Shown: positions 16,138 to 25,127 of the stretch, one piece after another | Numbering within the stretch: position 1 is the first letter of the stretch | Layout: every line of letters starts with the position of its first letter | From: an uncultured Clostridia bacterium | Lineage (GTDB): Bacteria; Bacillota; Clostridia; UBA1381 | Assembly: GCA_934454215.1 (NCBI GenBank) | Contig: CAKSGG010000008.1 | Span: forward strand, 1-51,998 | Length of the DNA stretch: 51,998 bases | Direction of reading: 5' to 3' | The notes under the pieces: generated by a model | The model's database searches: none | What the model saw: only the letters and a program-made list of their open reading frames with translations | Told to the model about the DNA's origin: nothing | Made by a program: the position numbers and the translations under genes

Positions 16138-16752
16138 ATGTCAAGAGTAATTACAATCGGACGTCAGTTCGGCAGCGGAGGCAGAGAGGTAGGAAAGAAG
16201 ATAGCGGAAATGCTTAATATTCCGTTTTACGATAAAGAGCTTGTGGAGCTTGCGGCGAAAAAAAGCAATATAAATTATGAGGCGGTTAAGGAAATTGACG
16301 AAAGAGCGACAAACAGCCTGCTTTATTCAATCGTTACGGGCAGTTTCGGCATGAAAGGGCTTAATGCGCCTTTGCTTTACGAAATGCCGATGAACGATAA
16401 ATTTTTTATTGCACAGTCGGAGGTTATAAAGGAGCTTGCGCAGGAGAGTGACTGCGTAATTGTCGGACGCTGTGCGGACTATGTTCTTGCGGAAACGGAT
16501 GGCGTAGAGCTGTTAAGCCTGTTTATATACGCTTCGGATAATTTCAGAGCGGACAGAGCGGCGGAGGATTTGAATTTGACGCTGAACCGTGCAAAGGATT
16601 ATATTCACAAAACCGATAAGCAGAGAAAAACCTATTATGATTATTATACGAGCCATGAATGGGGCAAAATGTCGAATTACGATTTGTGCATAAACACAGA
16701 GAAAATAGGCATTGACAACGCCGCAAAAATGGTTGTTGAATATTTGAAATAA
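16138..16752 (+). CDS. Cytidylate-kinase-like family protein
   Basis: This protein of about 204 residues opens with ITIGRQFGSGGREVGKKIAE, a P-loop-like nucleotide-binding motif of the AAA_26/cytidylate-kinase-like family widely found in Firmicutes. It is not a classical Cmk, and its substrate has not been fixed by anything here. ATGs at 16129, 16132 and 16138 compete; the last lies nine bases after AAAGGA and begins with the family's conserved MSRVITIG, so it is preferred. It lies 15-25 bases after the transglycosylase gene and 15 before uppP. Confidence 0.8.
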   Translation: MSRVITIGRQFGSGGREVGKKIAEMLNIPFYDKELVELAAKKSNINYEAVKEIDERATNSLLYSIVTGSFGMKGLNAPLLYEMPMNDKFFIAQSEVIKELAQESDCVIVGRCADYVLAETDGVELLSLFIYASDNFRADRAAEDLNLTLNRAKDYIHKTDKQRKTYYDYYTSHEWGKMSNYDLCINTEKIGIDNAAKMVVEYLK

Positions 16753-16767
16753 AGGGGCGTATTTGCT

Positions 16768-17580
16768 TTGGTTATAGATATAATAAAGTCAATATTTTTG
16801 GGAATTGTCGAGGGTATAACCGAATGGCTGCCGATAAGCAGTACGGGTCATATGATACTCGTCAATGAATTGATGAATGTAGGGGACGGATTTTTCAATT
16901 CGCAGATATATTTGTACGTGATACAGCTCGGCGCAATTCTGGCGATTGCCACGCTGTATTTTAAAAAGCTGAACCTGTTTTCGCCGTCAAAGACGAAGCA
17001 GGAGAAAAACGATACGTGGCAGATGTGGTTTAAGGTAATAGCGGCGTGCATACCTGCCGCCGTTATAGGCTTGCTGTTTAATGATGCAATGGATAAAATT
17101 TCCGTGCCGATTGTTGTAAGCGCAATGCTTATTATATACGGTATAGCGTTTTTGTTTATAGAAAGAGGAAATAAAACCGCAAAAATAAAAACCATGAACG
17201 ATATGACGTATAAAACGGCGCTGTTAATCGGCTTGTTTCAGGTTTTGTCAATCGTTCCTGGAACGTCACGCTCGGGTGCGACGATACTGGGCGCTATGAT
17301 TATAGGCTGTTCAAGGGAGCTTGCGGCGGAGTTTTCGTTTTTCCTTGCAATTCCCGTTATGTTCGGCGTAAGCTTTTTAAAGATTGTAACGAATGATTAC
17401 GTTATGACGGGGAACGAATGGGCACTGCTGATAATCGGTATGGTTGTCGCATACCTTATGTCGCTTGCGGCGGTTAAATTCCTTGTGAATTACGTAAGAA
17501 AGCATGATTTTAAGGTGTTCGGGTGGTACAGAATCGTACTCGGTATTCTTGTAATCGCATATTTTGCATTGGTTCGGTAG
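16768..17580 (+). CDS. uppP: Undecaprenyl-diphosphate phosphatase
   Basis: This 270-residue integral membrane protein of the BacA/UppP family dephosphorylates undecaprenyl pyrophosphate so the lipid carrier can be reused in wall synthesis; it also gives bacitracin resistance when abundant. Both signature motifs are present: EGITEWLPISSTGHM near residue 15 and PGTSRSGATI near residue 165. About seven or eight membrane helices are visible. The start is TTG at 16768, ten bases after AAAGGGG. It ends the plus-strand run and is followed by a strong terminator. Confidence 0.95.
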   Translation: MVIDIIKSIFLGIVEGITEWLPISSTGHMILVNELMNVGDGFFNSQIYLYVIQLGAILAIATLYFKKLNLFSPSKTKQEKNDTWQMWFKVIAACIPAAVIGLLFNDAMDKISVPIVVSAMLIIYGIAFLFIERGNKTAKIKTMNDMTYKTALLIGLFQVLSIVPGTSRSGATILGAMIIGCSRELAAEFSFFLAIPVMFGVSFLKIVTNDYVMTGNEWALLIIGMVVAYLMSLAAVKFLVNYVRKHDFKVFGWYRIVLGILVIAYFALVR

Positions 17581-17598
17581 AGAACGGTGTGCAGGTAT

Positions 17599-18195
17599 TC
17601 AGCCCTCCTCATTGAGGAGGGTTTTTATATATTTTTGCATAGAAATATCGTTTATGCCGATGATGTTTGGCGGCGGTGTCGTATGCTCTCCGATATGCTT
17701 TTCCATCCATACCATACCATACCACCGATTGAATTTATAACCGCATTTGCTGAATCTGCCTATGATTGAAAATCCCCGTTTTTCGTGGAAACGCACACTG
17801 GCTTTTGTCAGTGTTTCGTCCTCAATATCAGAGTACGCAATGCAGGCGTTCAGATTTAAAAAGCCCTGTTTCCTGAGCATTGCCTCCATAATATCGTATA
17901 ATTTACCGCCTATTCCGAAACGGCGCTTTTCCTGCTTTAAATATATGCTCATTTCAACCGACCAGTCATATGCCGCACGGGTGTGGAACGCACTTGCGTA
18001 AGCATAGCCGATAATTTCTCCGTCAAGTTCCGCAGCAATATACGGATAGCGTGATGAAACACTGCGTATTCTCTGCGCAAATTCCTCAACCGACGGAACA
18101 TCATATTCAAATGTAATTGCCGTGTTTTTGACATACGGCGCATATATCGCAAGCAGCTCCGCCGCATCGGTTTCTTTTGCAAAACGTATTTTCAT
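17599..18195 (-). CDS. GNAT-family N-acetyltransferase (phosphinothricin-acetyltransferase-like)
   Basis: This 198-residue acetyltransferase is close to the PAT/YwnH group: N-terminal IRFAKETDAAELLAIYAPYV, the TAITFEYDVPS stretch, and the acetyl-CoA region EKRRFGIGGKLYDIME, which stands in for the usual Q/RxxGxG/A. Relatives acetylate phosphinothricin, methionine derivatives or other small amines; the true substrate is unknown. It is the last gene of the carD-ispD-ispF-HAD/GtrA run, with two bases between it and the preceding gene. Its 3' end doubles as the uppP terminator stem. Confidence 0.85.
   Translation of the reverse strand: MKIRFAKETDAAELLAIYAPYVKNTAITFEYDVPSVEEFAQRIRSVSSRYPYIAAELDGEIIGYAYASAFHTRAAYDWSVEMSIYLKQEKRRFGIGGKLYDIMEAMLRKQGFLNLNACIAYSDIEDETLTKASVRFHEKRGFSIIGRFSKCGYKFNRWYGMVWMEKHIGEHTTPPPNIIGINDISMQKYIKTLLNEEG
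17603..17626 (+). terminator. Terminator of uppP overlapping the 3' end of the GNAT gene
   Basis: Perfect 8-bp stem CCCTCCTC / GAGGAGGG with loop ATT, followed by TTTTT on the plus strand. The convergent GNAT gene ends at 17599, so its last codons are the terminator stem. On the minus strand no T run follows. Confidence 0.85.
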
Positions 18196-18197
18196 AA

Positions 18198-19166
18198 TCA
18201 GCCCTTCTTTTTAAATGCAAATATTTTCATAAGCAGAAACGTTACCGGCACGCCTATAACGGCGGCGGCAATGTACGTAATCAGCTTATCAATTCCGAGT
18301 ATGTTGTAGACTATAACCACAACGATATTTTGAATTATGAAATTCGGAATATATGATATAAAAAATTTTATATATTTAACTATATGCAGACTTTCCTTGA
18401 ACGTTATAAAGCTGTTGAGCAGATACGAAATCACCGTTGACGTAACGTATCCGACGGCAAACGCAATATTTGCGTTAGGGATAATCATTCCGTAAAGCAT
18501 CGAAAAAAGCACGCCGTTGAGCGTGTTTATTCCGCCTACGGCAAGGAACATTATAAATTCTCTTGAAAAGAACATTTTTTTGAGCTTTACTTTTTTGCTG
18601 TTTCTGTATTCCTCCCACGGGATAAGCTTTTCCCCCGATACTATATACGCCTGTTCGGCAATATCCGCAAGCGGCGTATCTGAAAGGGAATCGGAATAAA
18701 AGATTTTACATTCCGCATCGGGGACTTCTTCATAAAGGCGCCTGACCTTTTCCTCACCCCAGCAATTTTCACCCGTGTATTTTCCCGTATGAATATCAAC
18801 TCTTGACGCAATCAGTCTGCCAAAACCCAGTCTTTTTGCAATCGGTTTTAATAAAAATTCGGGCGACGCTGAAATCACAATATCATCATCAAGCTTTGCT
18901 GTACGGTAATAGTCCTTTAAATTGTCCTCATGCAAATCCCAGAACCGCTCAACCTCACGTTCGGGGTTTTCGACATATGTTAAAAACCGATACATTTTCT
19001 CTTTAAAATGCGTTTTTGTCCAAATACCGATAAAATACAGAATAAACGCCCATATTGTCATCGGAACGCTTAAAAGTATTTTCGGGTAACGCTTTAAGCA
19101 GTAAAAATAAAAATCCTTTGTCGAATCACTTCTGTATATGGTTTTGTCAAAATCATATATATTCAT
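18198..19166 (-). CDS. HAD phosphatase (IB type) fused to a GtrA-like membrane domain
   Basis: This 322-residue protein has two parts. Residues 1-190 form a HAD-IB phosphatase: motif I YDFDKTIYRSDST, motif II VISASPEF, and motif III IFYSDSLSDTPLA. The C-terminal part (about 205-320) has four membrane helices of the GtrA/DPMS type, beginning FLAVGGINTLNGVLF with VTSTVISYLLNSFITF. GtrA proteins are thought to move or hold polyprenyl-linked sugars; HAD-IB enzymes dephosphorylate small phosphates or lipids. The fusion suggests removal of phosphate from a lipid- or sugar-linked substrate at the membrane (inference). It sits four bases after ispF. Confidence 0.85.
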   Translation of the reverse strand: MNIYDFDKTIYRSDSTKDFYFYCLKRYPKILLSVPMTIWAFILYFIGIWTKTHFKEKMYRFLTYVENPEREVERFWDLHEDNLKDYYRTAKLDDDIVISASPEFLLKPIAKRLGFGRLIASRVDIHTGKYTGENCWGEEKVRRLYEEVPDAECKIFYSDSLSDTPLADIAEQAYIVSGEKLIPWEEYRNSKKVKLKKMFFSREFIMFLAVGGINTLNGVLFSMLYGMIIPNANIAFAVGYVTSTVISYLLNSFITFKESLHIVKYIKFFISYIPNFIIQNIVVVIVYNILGIDKLITYIAAAVIGVPVTFLLMKIFAFKKKG

Positions 19167-19169
19167 AAA

Positions 19170-19646
19170 TCAGCTCCTGTTATCAATCAGCACCACAGCC
19201 ATAGCGGAGATTCCCTCGCCTCTGCCCTCAAAGCCAAGCTTTTCGGTCGTGGTAGCCTTAATATTCACACAGTCAATGTCAATGCCTAAATCCTCGGCGA
19301 CGTTTTTGCGCATTTGCTCTATATAGCCGAGCATTTTCGGGCGCTGTGCGATTATTGTAATATCGGCATTTTGCGTGACGTACCCTTTTTGAGCGATGAG
19401 CCCGACAACGCGGCGAAGTAAAGCACGGCTGTCCGCTCCCGAATATTTCGGGTCGGTATCGGGAAAGTGTCTGCCGATGTCGCCGAGAGCCGCCGCACCT
19501 AACAGAGCGTCCGACAATGCGTGCAAAGCAACGTCGGCGTCCGAATGTCCCAAAAGTCCCTTTTCATACGGAATATCAACTCCGCATATAATACATTTTC
19601 TGCCGTTGACAAGCTTGTGAACGTCATAGCCCTGACCTATTCTCAT
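19170..19646 (-). CDS. ispF: 2-C-methyl-D-erythritol 2,4-cyclodiphosphate synthase
   Basis: This 158-residue enzyme of the MEP isoprenoid pathway forms the cyclic diphosphate from CDP-ME 2-phosphate. The zinc-binding GQGYDVHKL (Asp and His), the signature GHSDADVALHALSDALLGA and the late IKATTTEKLGFEGRGEGI are all present. Length is typical. It directly follows ispD, separated by one base, so the two are translationally linked and likely act together; supply of undecaprenyl precursors fits the wall genes nearby. Confidence 0.96.
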   Translation of the reverse strand: MRIGQGYDVHKLVNGRKCIICGVDIPYEKGLLGHSDADVALHALSDALLGAAALGDIGRHFPDTDPKYSGADSRALLRRVVGLIAQKGYVTQNADITIIAQRPKMLGYIEQMRKNVAEDLGIDIDCVNIKATTTEKLGFEGRGEGISAMAVVLIDNRS

Positions 19647-19647
19647 G

Positions 19648-20364
19648 TTAATCCTCCAATAAATGCTTGATTTTCAATTTAGGCGGGTTCTCCTTCCGAT
19701 ACCGCCACCTTAAAATGTTTGTCGCCGTTATCATATCGGGCGGTGATGTAAGCTTTATGTTTTCGCCGCTGCCTTCTGTAATTTTTATTTTTATGCCAAG
19801 CTGCTCTGCAAGAGCGCAGTCGTCAGTAACGTTTTTGTCGGGCGCCGTTTCGTGAGCAAGCATAATATCTTTTTTATAAAATGCCTGCGGAGTCTGGATT
19901 CTGTAAACGGTATCACGGTTCGCCGTTCCGCTTATAAATCCGTTTTCGGAATATTTTAATGTATCACAGCATTTTACACCGAGAGCTGCCGCGCCGTATT
20001 TTTTGCAGTCCTCTATAACGTCGTTTATTTCCTTTTCCGTTATGAGCGCACGTGCGCCGTCGTGAATCAAAACCATGTCGCCGTTTGCGTGTGATAAGCC
20101 GTTATATACCGAATCCACGCGTGTTTCGCCGCCGCACACAACCGCCGCAACTTTTCGGAAATCATACTCCCGAATGATTTTATTGAAGTTTTCTATATCA
20201 TTTTTGCCTGTTACGACGATAATTTCGTCTATATTATCACATTTTTCAAATGCTGAAACGGTTCTGGCTATAACCTGCATACCGCCCAAATATAAATAAA
20301 CCTTATTTATGTCTGCACCCATACGGGTTCCTTTTCCGCCTGCCGCTATTACCGCAGTTATCAT
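19648..20364 (-). CDS. ispD: 2-C-methyl-D-erythritol 4-phosphate cytidylyltransferase
   Basis: About 238 residues. It transfers CMP from CTP to MEP in the isoprenoid pathway. The nucleotide-binding AAGGKGTRMG opens the protein, and VLIHDGARALIT and RDTVYRIQTPQAF mark the active site. I place the start at the ATG ending at 20364 (MITAVIAAGG), with AGGGAG seven to eight bases upstream; an in-frame ATG 13 codons earlier gives an unusual N-terminus. The C-terminus is slightly longer than usual (KENPPKLKIKHLLED), as in other Clostridia. Confidence 0.94.
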   Translation of the reverse strand: MITAVIAAGGKGTRMGADINKVYLYLGGMQVIARTVSAFEKCDNIDEIIVVTGKNDIENFNKIIREYDFRKVAAVVCGGETRVDSVYNGLSHANGDMVLIHDGARALITEKEINDVIEDCKKYGAAALGVKCCDTLKYSENGFISGTANRDTVYRIQTPQAFYKKDIMLAHETAPDKNVTDDCALAEQLGIKIKITEGSGENIKLTSPPDMITATNILRWRYRKENPPKLKIKHLLED

Positions 20365-20422
20365 ATCAACTCTCCCTAATATATAATAAAAACTGCCGCT
20401 CAATGCAGCAGCCTTAATAAGC

Positions 20423-20908
20423 TTATATTAATGCGTCTATTGTATCATTCATGATATTTTCTATATCGCTTTGCGACGCAAAATCAGACAGCACCAGCTC
20501 GCTTACCACAATCTGCCTTGCGCTGTTAAGCGTTTTGCGCTCGTTTGTGGAAAGTCCCTTTACCTTATCGCGGTACATCAAATCCTTCAGGACTTCAAGT
20601 ACCTGATATATGTCGCCCGATTTTATTTTTACCAGATTTTCACGCTGTCTTTTGTTCCAGTTTATATCCGCACTTATAGGAAGGCGCACGAATGTTTCCA
20701 TAACCTTTTTTGCAGCGTCTTTTTTCAGAATATCTCTTAACCCTACCTTTTGGCTGTTATCTATCGGAATGTTTGTGGTCATGCTTCCCACGGCAAATTT
20801 TACGGCATAATAATCACGTGTCCGTCCCGCTATATCAATACGGCGGATTTCCTGAATTATTCCTGCTCCGTGCATAGGATGTACTACCTTGTCGCCTACA
20901 CTGTACAT
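20423..20908 (-). CDS. carD: CarD/CdnL-family transcription regulator
   Basis: This 161-residue protein has an N-terminal CarD-TRCF interaction domain (SVGDKVVHPMHGAGIIQEI) that binds the RNA polymerase beta subunit, and a helical C-terminal domain that contacts promoter DNA near the -10 upstream edge. Family members stabilise the open complex at many promoters, including rRNA. It is the first gene of the minus-strand run into ispD and ispF, an arrangement common in Clostridia. It is driven by a near-consensus promoter at 20960-20988. Confidence 0.92.
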   Translation of the reverse strand: MYSVGDKVVHPMHGAGIIQEIRRIDIAGRTRDYYAVKFAVGSMTTNIPIDNSQKVGLRDILKKDAAKKVMETFVRLPISADINWNKRQRENLVKIKSGDIYQVLEVLKDLMYRDKVKGLSTNERKTLNSARQIVVSELVLSDFASQSDIENIMNDTIDALI

Positions 20909-20959
20909 TGCTTTAACCTTGCTTTCTATAATATATCATTTATGTATAACTATATATCT

Positions 20960-20988
20960 ATTATAGCATATTATAACAAAAAAGTCAA
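20960..20988 (-). promoter_or_regulatory. Promoter of the carD-ispDF run
   Basis: On the minus strand TTGACT (20988-20983) and TATAAT (20965-20960) with a 17-base spacer; a second TATAAT lies inside the spacer. It is one of the strongest-looking promoters in the window. Confidence 0.78.
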
Positions 20989-21047
20989 CAATTACATAAG
21001 CAAAATGTTATGATTTGTATAATATTAACATAATGCCGCAAAAGCTG

Positions 21048-21644
21048 TCAAACAATGCCGGCTGCCGCCTTTGCAAGAGCGTCCGCCATATCGTTGTATT
21101 TATCTCCGCTGTGCCCTTTTACCTTGTGAAAGGTTATATTTACGGTGTTTTTTATCTCATCATAAAACCGCTTATAATCAATTGTACCCGTTTTATTTGT
21201 TTTCCATGCTCCTGTACACCAGTACTCTATCCCTGCATAGTCATAGAAAATATGGAGATTTTTTATACCGTGTTCGGCGCAGTATGACATTGCCGCCATT
21301 GAGCCGTTTATCTCGCCCGCAACGTTGCGCATTGCGGCAAGCTCTGGGTCGTCAAAGCTTTCGTTAAACTGCGTTTCCTCGCCGTTATGCAGAATAACCA
21401 CACCGCAGGCAAATATTTTTGTCTTGGCGTTATAGCTCCCGTCAACGTATGCAGCGGCGGTGTCGGGCGACTGCTCGATTTCGAACTCGTCATGCTCCGC
21501 ACCGTTCATGTATGCAGCGGCGTCGTCACGGCTCGTAAAGCTTTTAAATTCCGCTCCTTTGTAGCCCGTGACAAGCCTTTTACACTCGTTCCAATCGGTA
21601 AAAATTCCTATTTGTCTGCCGTTTCGCACCGCATAAAATTTCAT
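21048..21644 (-). CDS. rnhA: Ribonuclease H with N-terminal viroplasmin-like domain
   Basis: This 198-residue RNase H1 removes RNA from RNA/DNA hybrids. The N-terminal 45 residues (FYAVRNGRQIGIFTDW... EFKSFTSRDDA) are the hybrid-binding domain also known from caulimovirus viroplasmin. The catalytic carboxylates are seen in YVDGSYN, EINGSMAAM, IFYDYAGIEYW and NDMADALAKAA. The gene overlaps the mnmG stop by four bases (ATGA) and ends the YesL-like/mnmG run. No hairpin terminator is obvious downstream; about 60 bases later comes the carD promoter on the same strand. Confidence 0.93.
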   Translation of the reverse strand: MKFYAVRNGRQIGIFTDWNECKRLVTGYKGAEFKSFTSRDDAAAYMNGAEHDEFEIEQSPDTAAAYVDGSYNAKTKIFACGVVILHNGEETQFNESFDDPELAAMRNVAGEINGSMAAMSYCAEHGIKNLHIFYDYAGIEYWCTGAWKTNKTGTIDYKRFYDEIKNTVNITFHKVKGHSGDKYNDMADALAKAAAGIV

Positions 21645-23518
21645 TCGGACAAACCCTTTCCCTTTTTGCTTTCAAGCCAGATTATCAATACCGATATATC
21701 TGACGGCGATACTCCGCTTATTCTCGACGCCTGCCCCAGCGATTTCGGCTGAACCTTGTTCAGTTTCTGACGTGCCTCAAGCCGCAGTCCGTAAACCTCC
21801 GAATAATCGAAATTCTGCGGAAGAAGTCTCGATTCCGCTTTTTTAAACTGCTCCGCCTCCGCAAGCTGACGTTTTATATATCCCTCATATTTAAGCTTGA
21901 TTTCCGCCTGCTCCCAAACTGCCTTTGGCAGCCCGGGGCGTTCGGTATCCATAGGCGCTGTTTTTTTGTAATTGAGTTCGGGGCGCTTTATAAGCTCCGC
22001 AAGCTTTATTCCCGTTTTTATCGGCGTTGAATTGTATTGCTCCAGTATCGGATTTGCAATTCTCGGCGGTATAACCGTATGTTCCAAGCGCTTGATTTCG
22101 TTTTTGATAAGCTCCTGCTTTTCCAAAAATCTTTTATAGCGCTCCTCGCTTATCAGACCGACCCTGTAGCCCATGGGCGTAAGTCTTTCATCGGCGTTAT
22201 CCTGCCGCAAAAGCAAACGGTATTCCGAACGTGACGTCATCATTCTGTACGGCTCGTTCGTTCCTTTTGTAATCAAATCATCAATGAGCGTTCCGATATA
22301 TCCGTCCGAACGGCTTATAATAAGCGGTTCTTCGCCCTTTAATTTCAATGCGGCGTTAATTCCGGCAACAAGTCCCTGTGCCGCCGCCTCCTCGTATCCC
22401 GATGTCCCGTTAAACTGACCTGCTCCGTAAAGACCGCTCAGCTTTTTAAATTCAAGTGTTGCGTACAGCTGCTGAGGGTCGCAGCAATCATATTCTATTG
22501 CGTATGCACTTCGCATTATTTCTACATTTTCCATACCCTTTACAGAACGGTACATCGCAATCTGAACGTCCTCGGGCAGACTGGTAGAAAATCCCTGAAC
22601 ATACATTTCTTTTGTATCAAGCCCCATAGGCTCAATAAATATCTGATGACGGGGCTTATCGTGAAAGCGCACGACCTTATCCTCAATAGACGGGCAGTAT
22701 CGGGGACCTATACCCTCGACATAGCCGCCGTACATGGCGCTTTTTTCAAGATTATCGTTTATTATTCTGTGTGTTTCCTCGTTTGTGTAAACAAGATAGC
22801 ACGGCACCTTGTTTTCGCCCGGGGCTGTCGTTTCAAATGAAAACGGCGTTATCTCATCGTCGCCGTCCTCACGCTCCATTTTATCATAATCGAGAGAATC
22901 TGCGTGAACTCTTGCCGGAGTACCCGTTTTAAAGCGCCTTAATTCTATACCCAAATCTCTTAGGCTTTGCGAAAGACTGTTTGCCGGAAACATTCCGTCG
23001 GGACCGCTTTCTTTTGAATAACTGCCTATAAGGATTTTTCCTCGCAGATATGTTCCCGAGGCAACTATAACGGCTCTTGCTCCGAACTCCGTTCCCGTTG
23101 ATGTAACGACCGCCGAAACTGCGCCGTTTTCCGCTTTTATTTCTGTAATTTCCGATTGGCGTATTGTAAGATTCGGCTGATTTTCAAGCCGTTTTTTCAT
23201 CTCAATATGATATTTTGCACGGTCAATCTGCGCTCTTAACGAATGAACCGCAGGTCCTTTTCCACGGTTAAGCATTTTGGACTGAATGAAAGACGCATCC
23301 GCCGCTTTTCCCATTTCTCCGCCCAGAGCGTCAAGCTCGCATACCAAATGTCCCTTCGCCGTTCCGCCTATGCTCGGATTGCACGGAAGATTTCCTATGG
23401 CGTCAAGGCTTATTGAAAATATAATTGTTTTCATGCCAAGACGTGCTGCGGCAAGCGCCGCCTCACAGCCTGCATGACCTCCGCCTATGACGGCGACATC
23501 GTAATCGTCAAGACGCAT
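21641..23518 (-). CDS. mnmG: tRNA uridine 5-carboxymethylaminomethyl modification enzyme MnmG (GidA)
   Basis: This 625-residue flavoprotein works with MnmE to modify U34 of certain tRNAs. The FAD Rossmann motif IGGGHAGCEAA starts near residue 11. The GidA signatures GNLPCNPSIGG, GPRYCPSIEDK and the C-terminal MnmE/tRNA-binding domain (LGQASRISGVSPSDISVLIIWL) are intact, and length is standard. mnmE is not in the window. It follows a YesL-like membrane protein with a one-base overlap and precedes rnhA with a four-base overlap, so all three share the promoter at 24460-24488. Confidence 0.97.
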   Translation of the reverse strand: MRLDDYDVAVIGGGHAGCEAALAAARLGMKTIIFSISLDAIGNLPCNPSIGGTAKGHLVCELDALGGEMGKAADASFIQSKMLNRGKGPAVHSLRAQIDRAKYHIEMKKRLENQPNLTIRQSEITEIKAENGAVSAVVTSTGTEFGARAVIVASGTYLRGKILIGSYSKESGPDGMFPANSLSQSLRDLGIELRRFKTGTPARVHADSLDYDKMEREDGDDEITPFSFETTAPGENKVPCYLVYTNEETHRIINDNLEKSAMYGGYVEGIGPRYCPSIEDKVVRFHDKPRHQIFIEPMGLDTKEMYVQGFSTSLPEDVQIAMYRSVKGMENVEIMRSAYAIEYDCCDPQQLYATLEFKKLSGLYGAGQFNGTSGYEEAAAQGLVAGINAALKLKGEEPLIISRSDGYIGTLIDDLITKGTNEPYRMMTSRSEYRLLLRQDNADERLTPMGYRVGLISEERYKRFLEKQELIKNEIKRLEHTVIPPRIANPILEQYNSTPIKTGIKLAELIKRPELNYKKTAPMDTERPGLPKAVWEQAEIKLKYEGYIKRQLAEAEQFKKAESRLLPQNFDYSEVYGLRLEARQKLNKVQPKSLGQASRISGVSPSDISVLIIWLESKKGKGLSE

Positions 23519-24426
23519 TATTTATCGTCCTCCTCAAGGTTCGGGAAATACTCCATTTTCGTGCTTTTCTGAGGCATATCTTCATCTCGTATAGCAACCT
23601 TTTTGATTTTTCTCGAAGCGTAAAACTCTATCGGGAATCTTGTAAACATTCCGAGTACGACAACGTCAAGAATGAGTGCAAACAGCGGATTCATAAAGAA
23701 ATACAGCGAAATAAGAACGCCGCCTGCAAGAATTGTCAAAAACAGATTCATCGGCAGACACGCAATCGCAAATATAAGCGCATTTTTATAAAGCTGCTTT
23801 AATGTACATTCAAACGTAATCATAATCTGGTATATATAATAGTGCATCCATGTGTAAAGCACAAACACGATTATCATAAGCGACGTAAGCAGCATAAAGA
23901 ACATGTTTCCCGTTTTCGTCAGCATTCCGCTGTAGAAAGAAATTGCATTCATTGACAGGAATAAAGCAACAACGTCTATGATAACGACAATCATTGACTG
24001 CTTGAAATTCTCCTTGAATTTATCCTTTCCGTCCGAAATAATCCATACGGGGTCACGTCTTACAAAACAGCGTGAAACATACGAATAAACCGCCGATGAC
24101 GGACCGCTGCCCCAAAAGGTGATTACCGCAAGCGAGAATATGGTTCTGAGCAAAATCGAAAATGTCAGAGTTGCCGTTGCCAGTGTGTCAGCGTCCGCCG
24201 AAACGTCCTGAACAAGCGTTTTGAGCCAGTCGTCGTTTACGGGCGCAATAAAAAACAGCAGTGCAAAATAAATTATGCTCACAAGCCCGTGAAGCGTATT
24301 TAGCCCCAAAAGCTTTGAAAACTTCTCGAATATAATTTCCCAAAATCTGAAAAACCCTTTTTTCTCCGGCTCGTTTACGTCAACACCGGGGCCGGGCTTT
24401 GAATAATTAAAGCTGAACAGTCCCAT
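23518..24426 (-). CDS. YesL-like (DUF624) polytopic membrane protein
   Basis: This protein of about 302 residues has a cytoplasmic N-terminus (GLFSFNYSKPGPGVDVN) and about six membrane helices, and the GxFFRFWEIIFEKFSKL motif typical of the YesL/DUF624 family. Function of the family is unknown; members often sit beside carbohydrate uptake genes, which is not the case here. The start at 24426 is set by AAGGAG seven bases upstream; an in-frame ATG 11 codons earlier lies over the promoter region. It is the first gene of the mnmG run. Confidence 0.8.
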   Translation of the reverse strand: MGLFSFNYSKPGPGVDVNEPEKKGFFRFWEIIFEKFSKLLGLNTLHGLVSIIYFALLFFIAPVNDDWLKTLVQDVSADADTLATATLTFSILLRTIFSLAVITFWGSGPSSAVYSYVSRCFVRRDPVWIISDGKDKFKENFKQSMIVVIIDVVALFLSMNAISFYSGMLTKTGNMFFMLLTSLMIIVFVLYTWMHYYIYQIMITFECTLKQLYKNALIFAIACLPMNLFLTILAGGVLISLYFFMNPLFALILDVVVLGMFTRFPIEFYASRKIKKVAIRDEDMPQKSTKMEYFPNLEEDDK

Positions 24427-24459
24427 TTTAAAACTCCTTAATATATGTAATATACTCAA

Positions 24460-24488
24460 ATTGTAACATATTTCAGACGTATTTGCAA
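24460..24488 (-). promoter_or_regulatory. Promoter of the YesL-mnmG-rnhA run
   Basis: On the minus strand TTGCAA (24488-24483) and TACAAT (24465-24460) with a 17-base spacer, 33 bases before the first ATG. It faces the zapA promoter region, about 95 bases away. Confidence 0.7.
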
Positions 24489-24581
24489 CAGAAAATTCAT
24501 TAATTTTTCGTAAATATAAAAAAAATCAAAAAAAATTTCATTTTCTTTCAAAATACTCTTTATTTTTTCATAAAAATGGAG

Positions 24582-24587
24582 TATAAT
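24582..24587 (+). promoter_or_regulatory. Possible -10 box for the zapA-mgsA block
   Basis: TATAAT lies 33 bases before the zapA ATG in an A/T-rich stretch. The best -35 at 17 bases (TTTATT) is poor, so this is only a partial promoter match. Confidence 0.4.
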
Positions 24588-24620
24588 ATAATAGAATTAT
24601 TATACATATGGAGGAGTCGT

Positions 24621-25127
24621 ATGAATAAGGTAACAATAACCATAAATTCAAGACAGTACACCGTTGTTGCGGAGGAGAGCGAGGAATATATAAAATCCCT
24701 CGGCGAGCATATAAACGACAAGGTAACAAGCGTTCTTCGCAGCGGCAGCAATATAATGGGCGAAAGACCCGTTGTTCTTGCGGCGCTCAATATCTGTGAC
24801 GAATATTTTAAGGTAAACGCCGATAAAGCGGAGACAGATAAAATTCTGGGTCAGTATTCGTCAAGGGTTGACGAGCTTGAAAAGGAAAACGAGGAGCTGA
24901 AAAAGAACGCGTCTCATGCGCAGAAAACATCGAAAAAAACAAATCAGATTTCTTTGGACGAAAACCAAATCAAAACGAAGGATTTGGAGGATAAGCTCAA
25001 TGACGCAGAGCTGAAAATAAAGTTCCTTGAAGGACAAATTCGTCTTGCCGAAACAAGGCAGAAAGAGATGAAACAGGAATTTGCCGCAAGAGAGCAGGAA
25101 ATGCTCGATATGATTGAAAAGAAATGA
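24621..25127 (+). CDS. zapA: Cell division protein ZapA with extended coiled coil
   Basis: 168 residues. The N-terminal 85 residues form a ZapA domain (VTITINSRQYTVVAEES, then YIKSLGEHINDKV and ALNICDEYFKV), which bundles FtsZ filaments at the septum. The rest is a long charged coiled coil (about 90-165), so the protein is roughly double the usual ZapA length, as seen in other Clostridia. The ATG at 24621 follows GGAGG by a short gap. It opens the zapA-U32-maf-mreBCD-mrdA-minCD-mgsA block and overlaps the next gene by four bases (ATGA). Confidence 0.88.
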   Translation: MNKVTITINSRQYTVVAEESEEYIKSLGEHINDKVTSVLRSGSNIMGERPVVLAALNICDEYFKVNADKAETDKILGQYSSRVDELEKENEELKKNASHAQKTSKKTNQISLDENQIKTKDLEDKLNDAELKIKFLEGQIRLAETRQKEMKQEFAAREQEMLDMIEKK

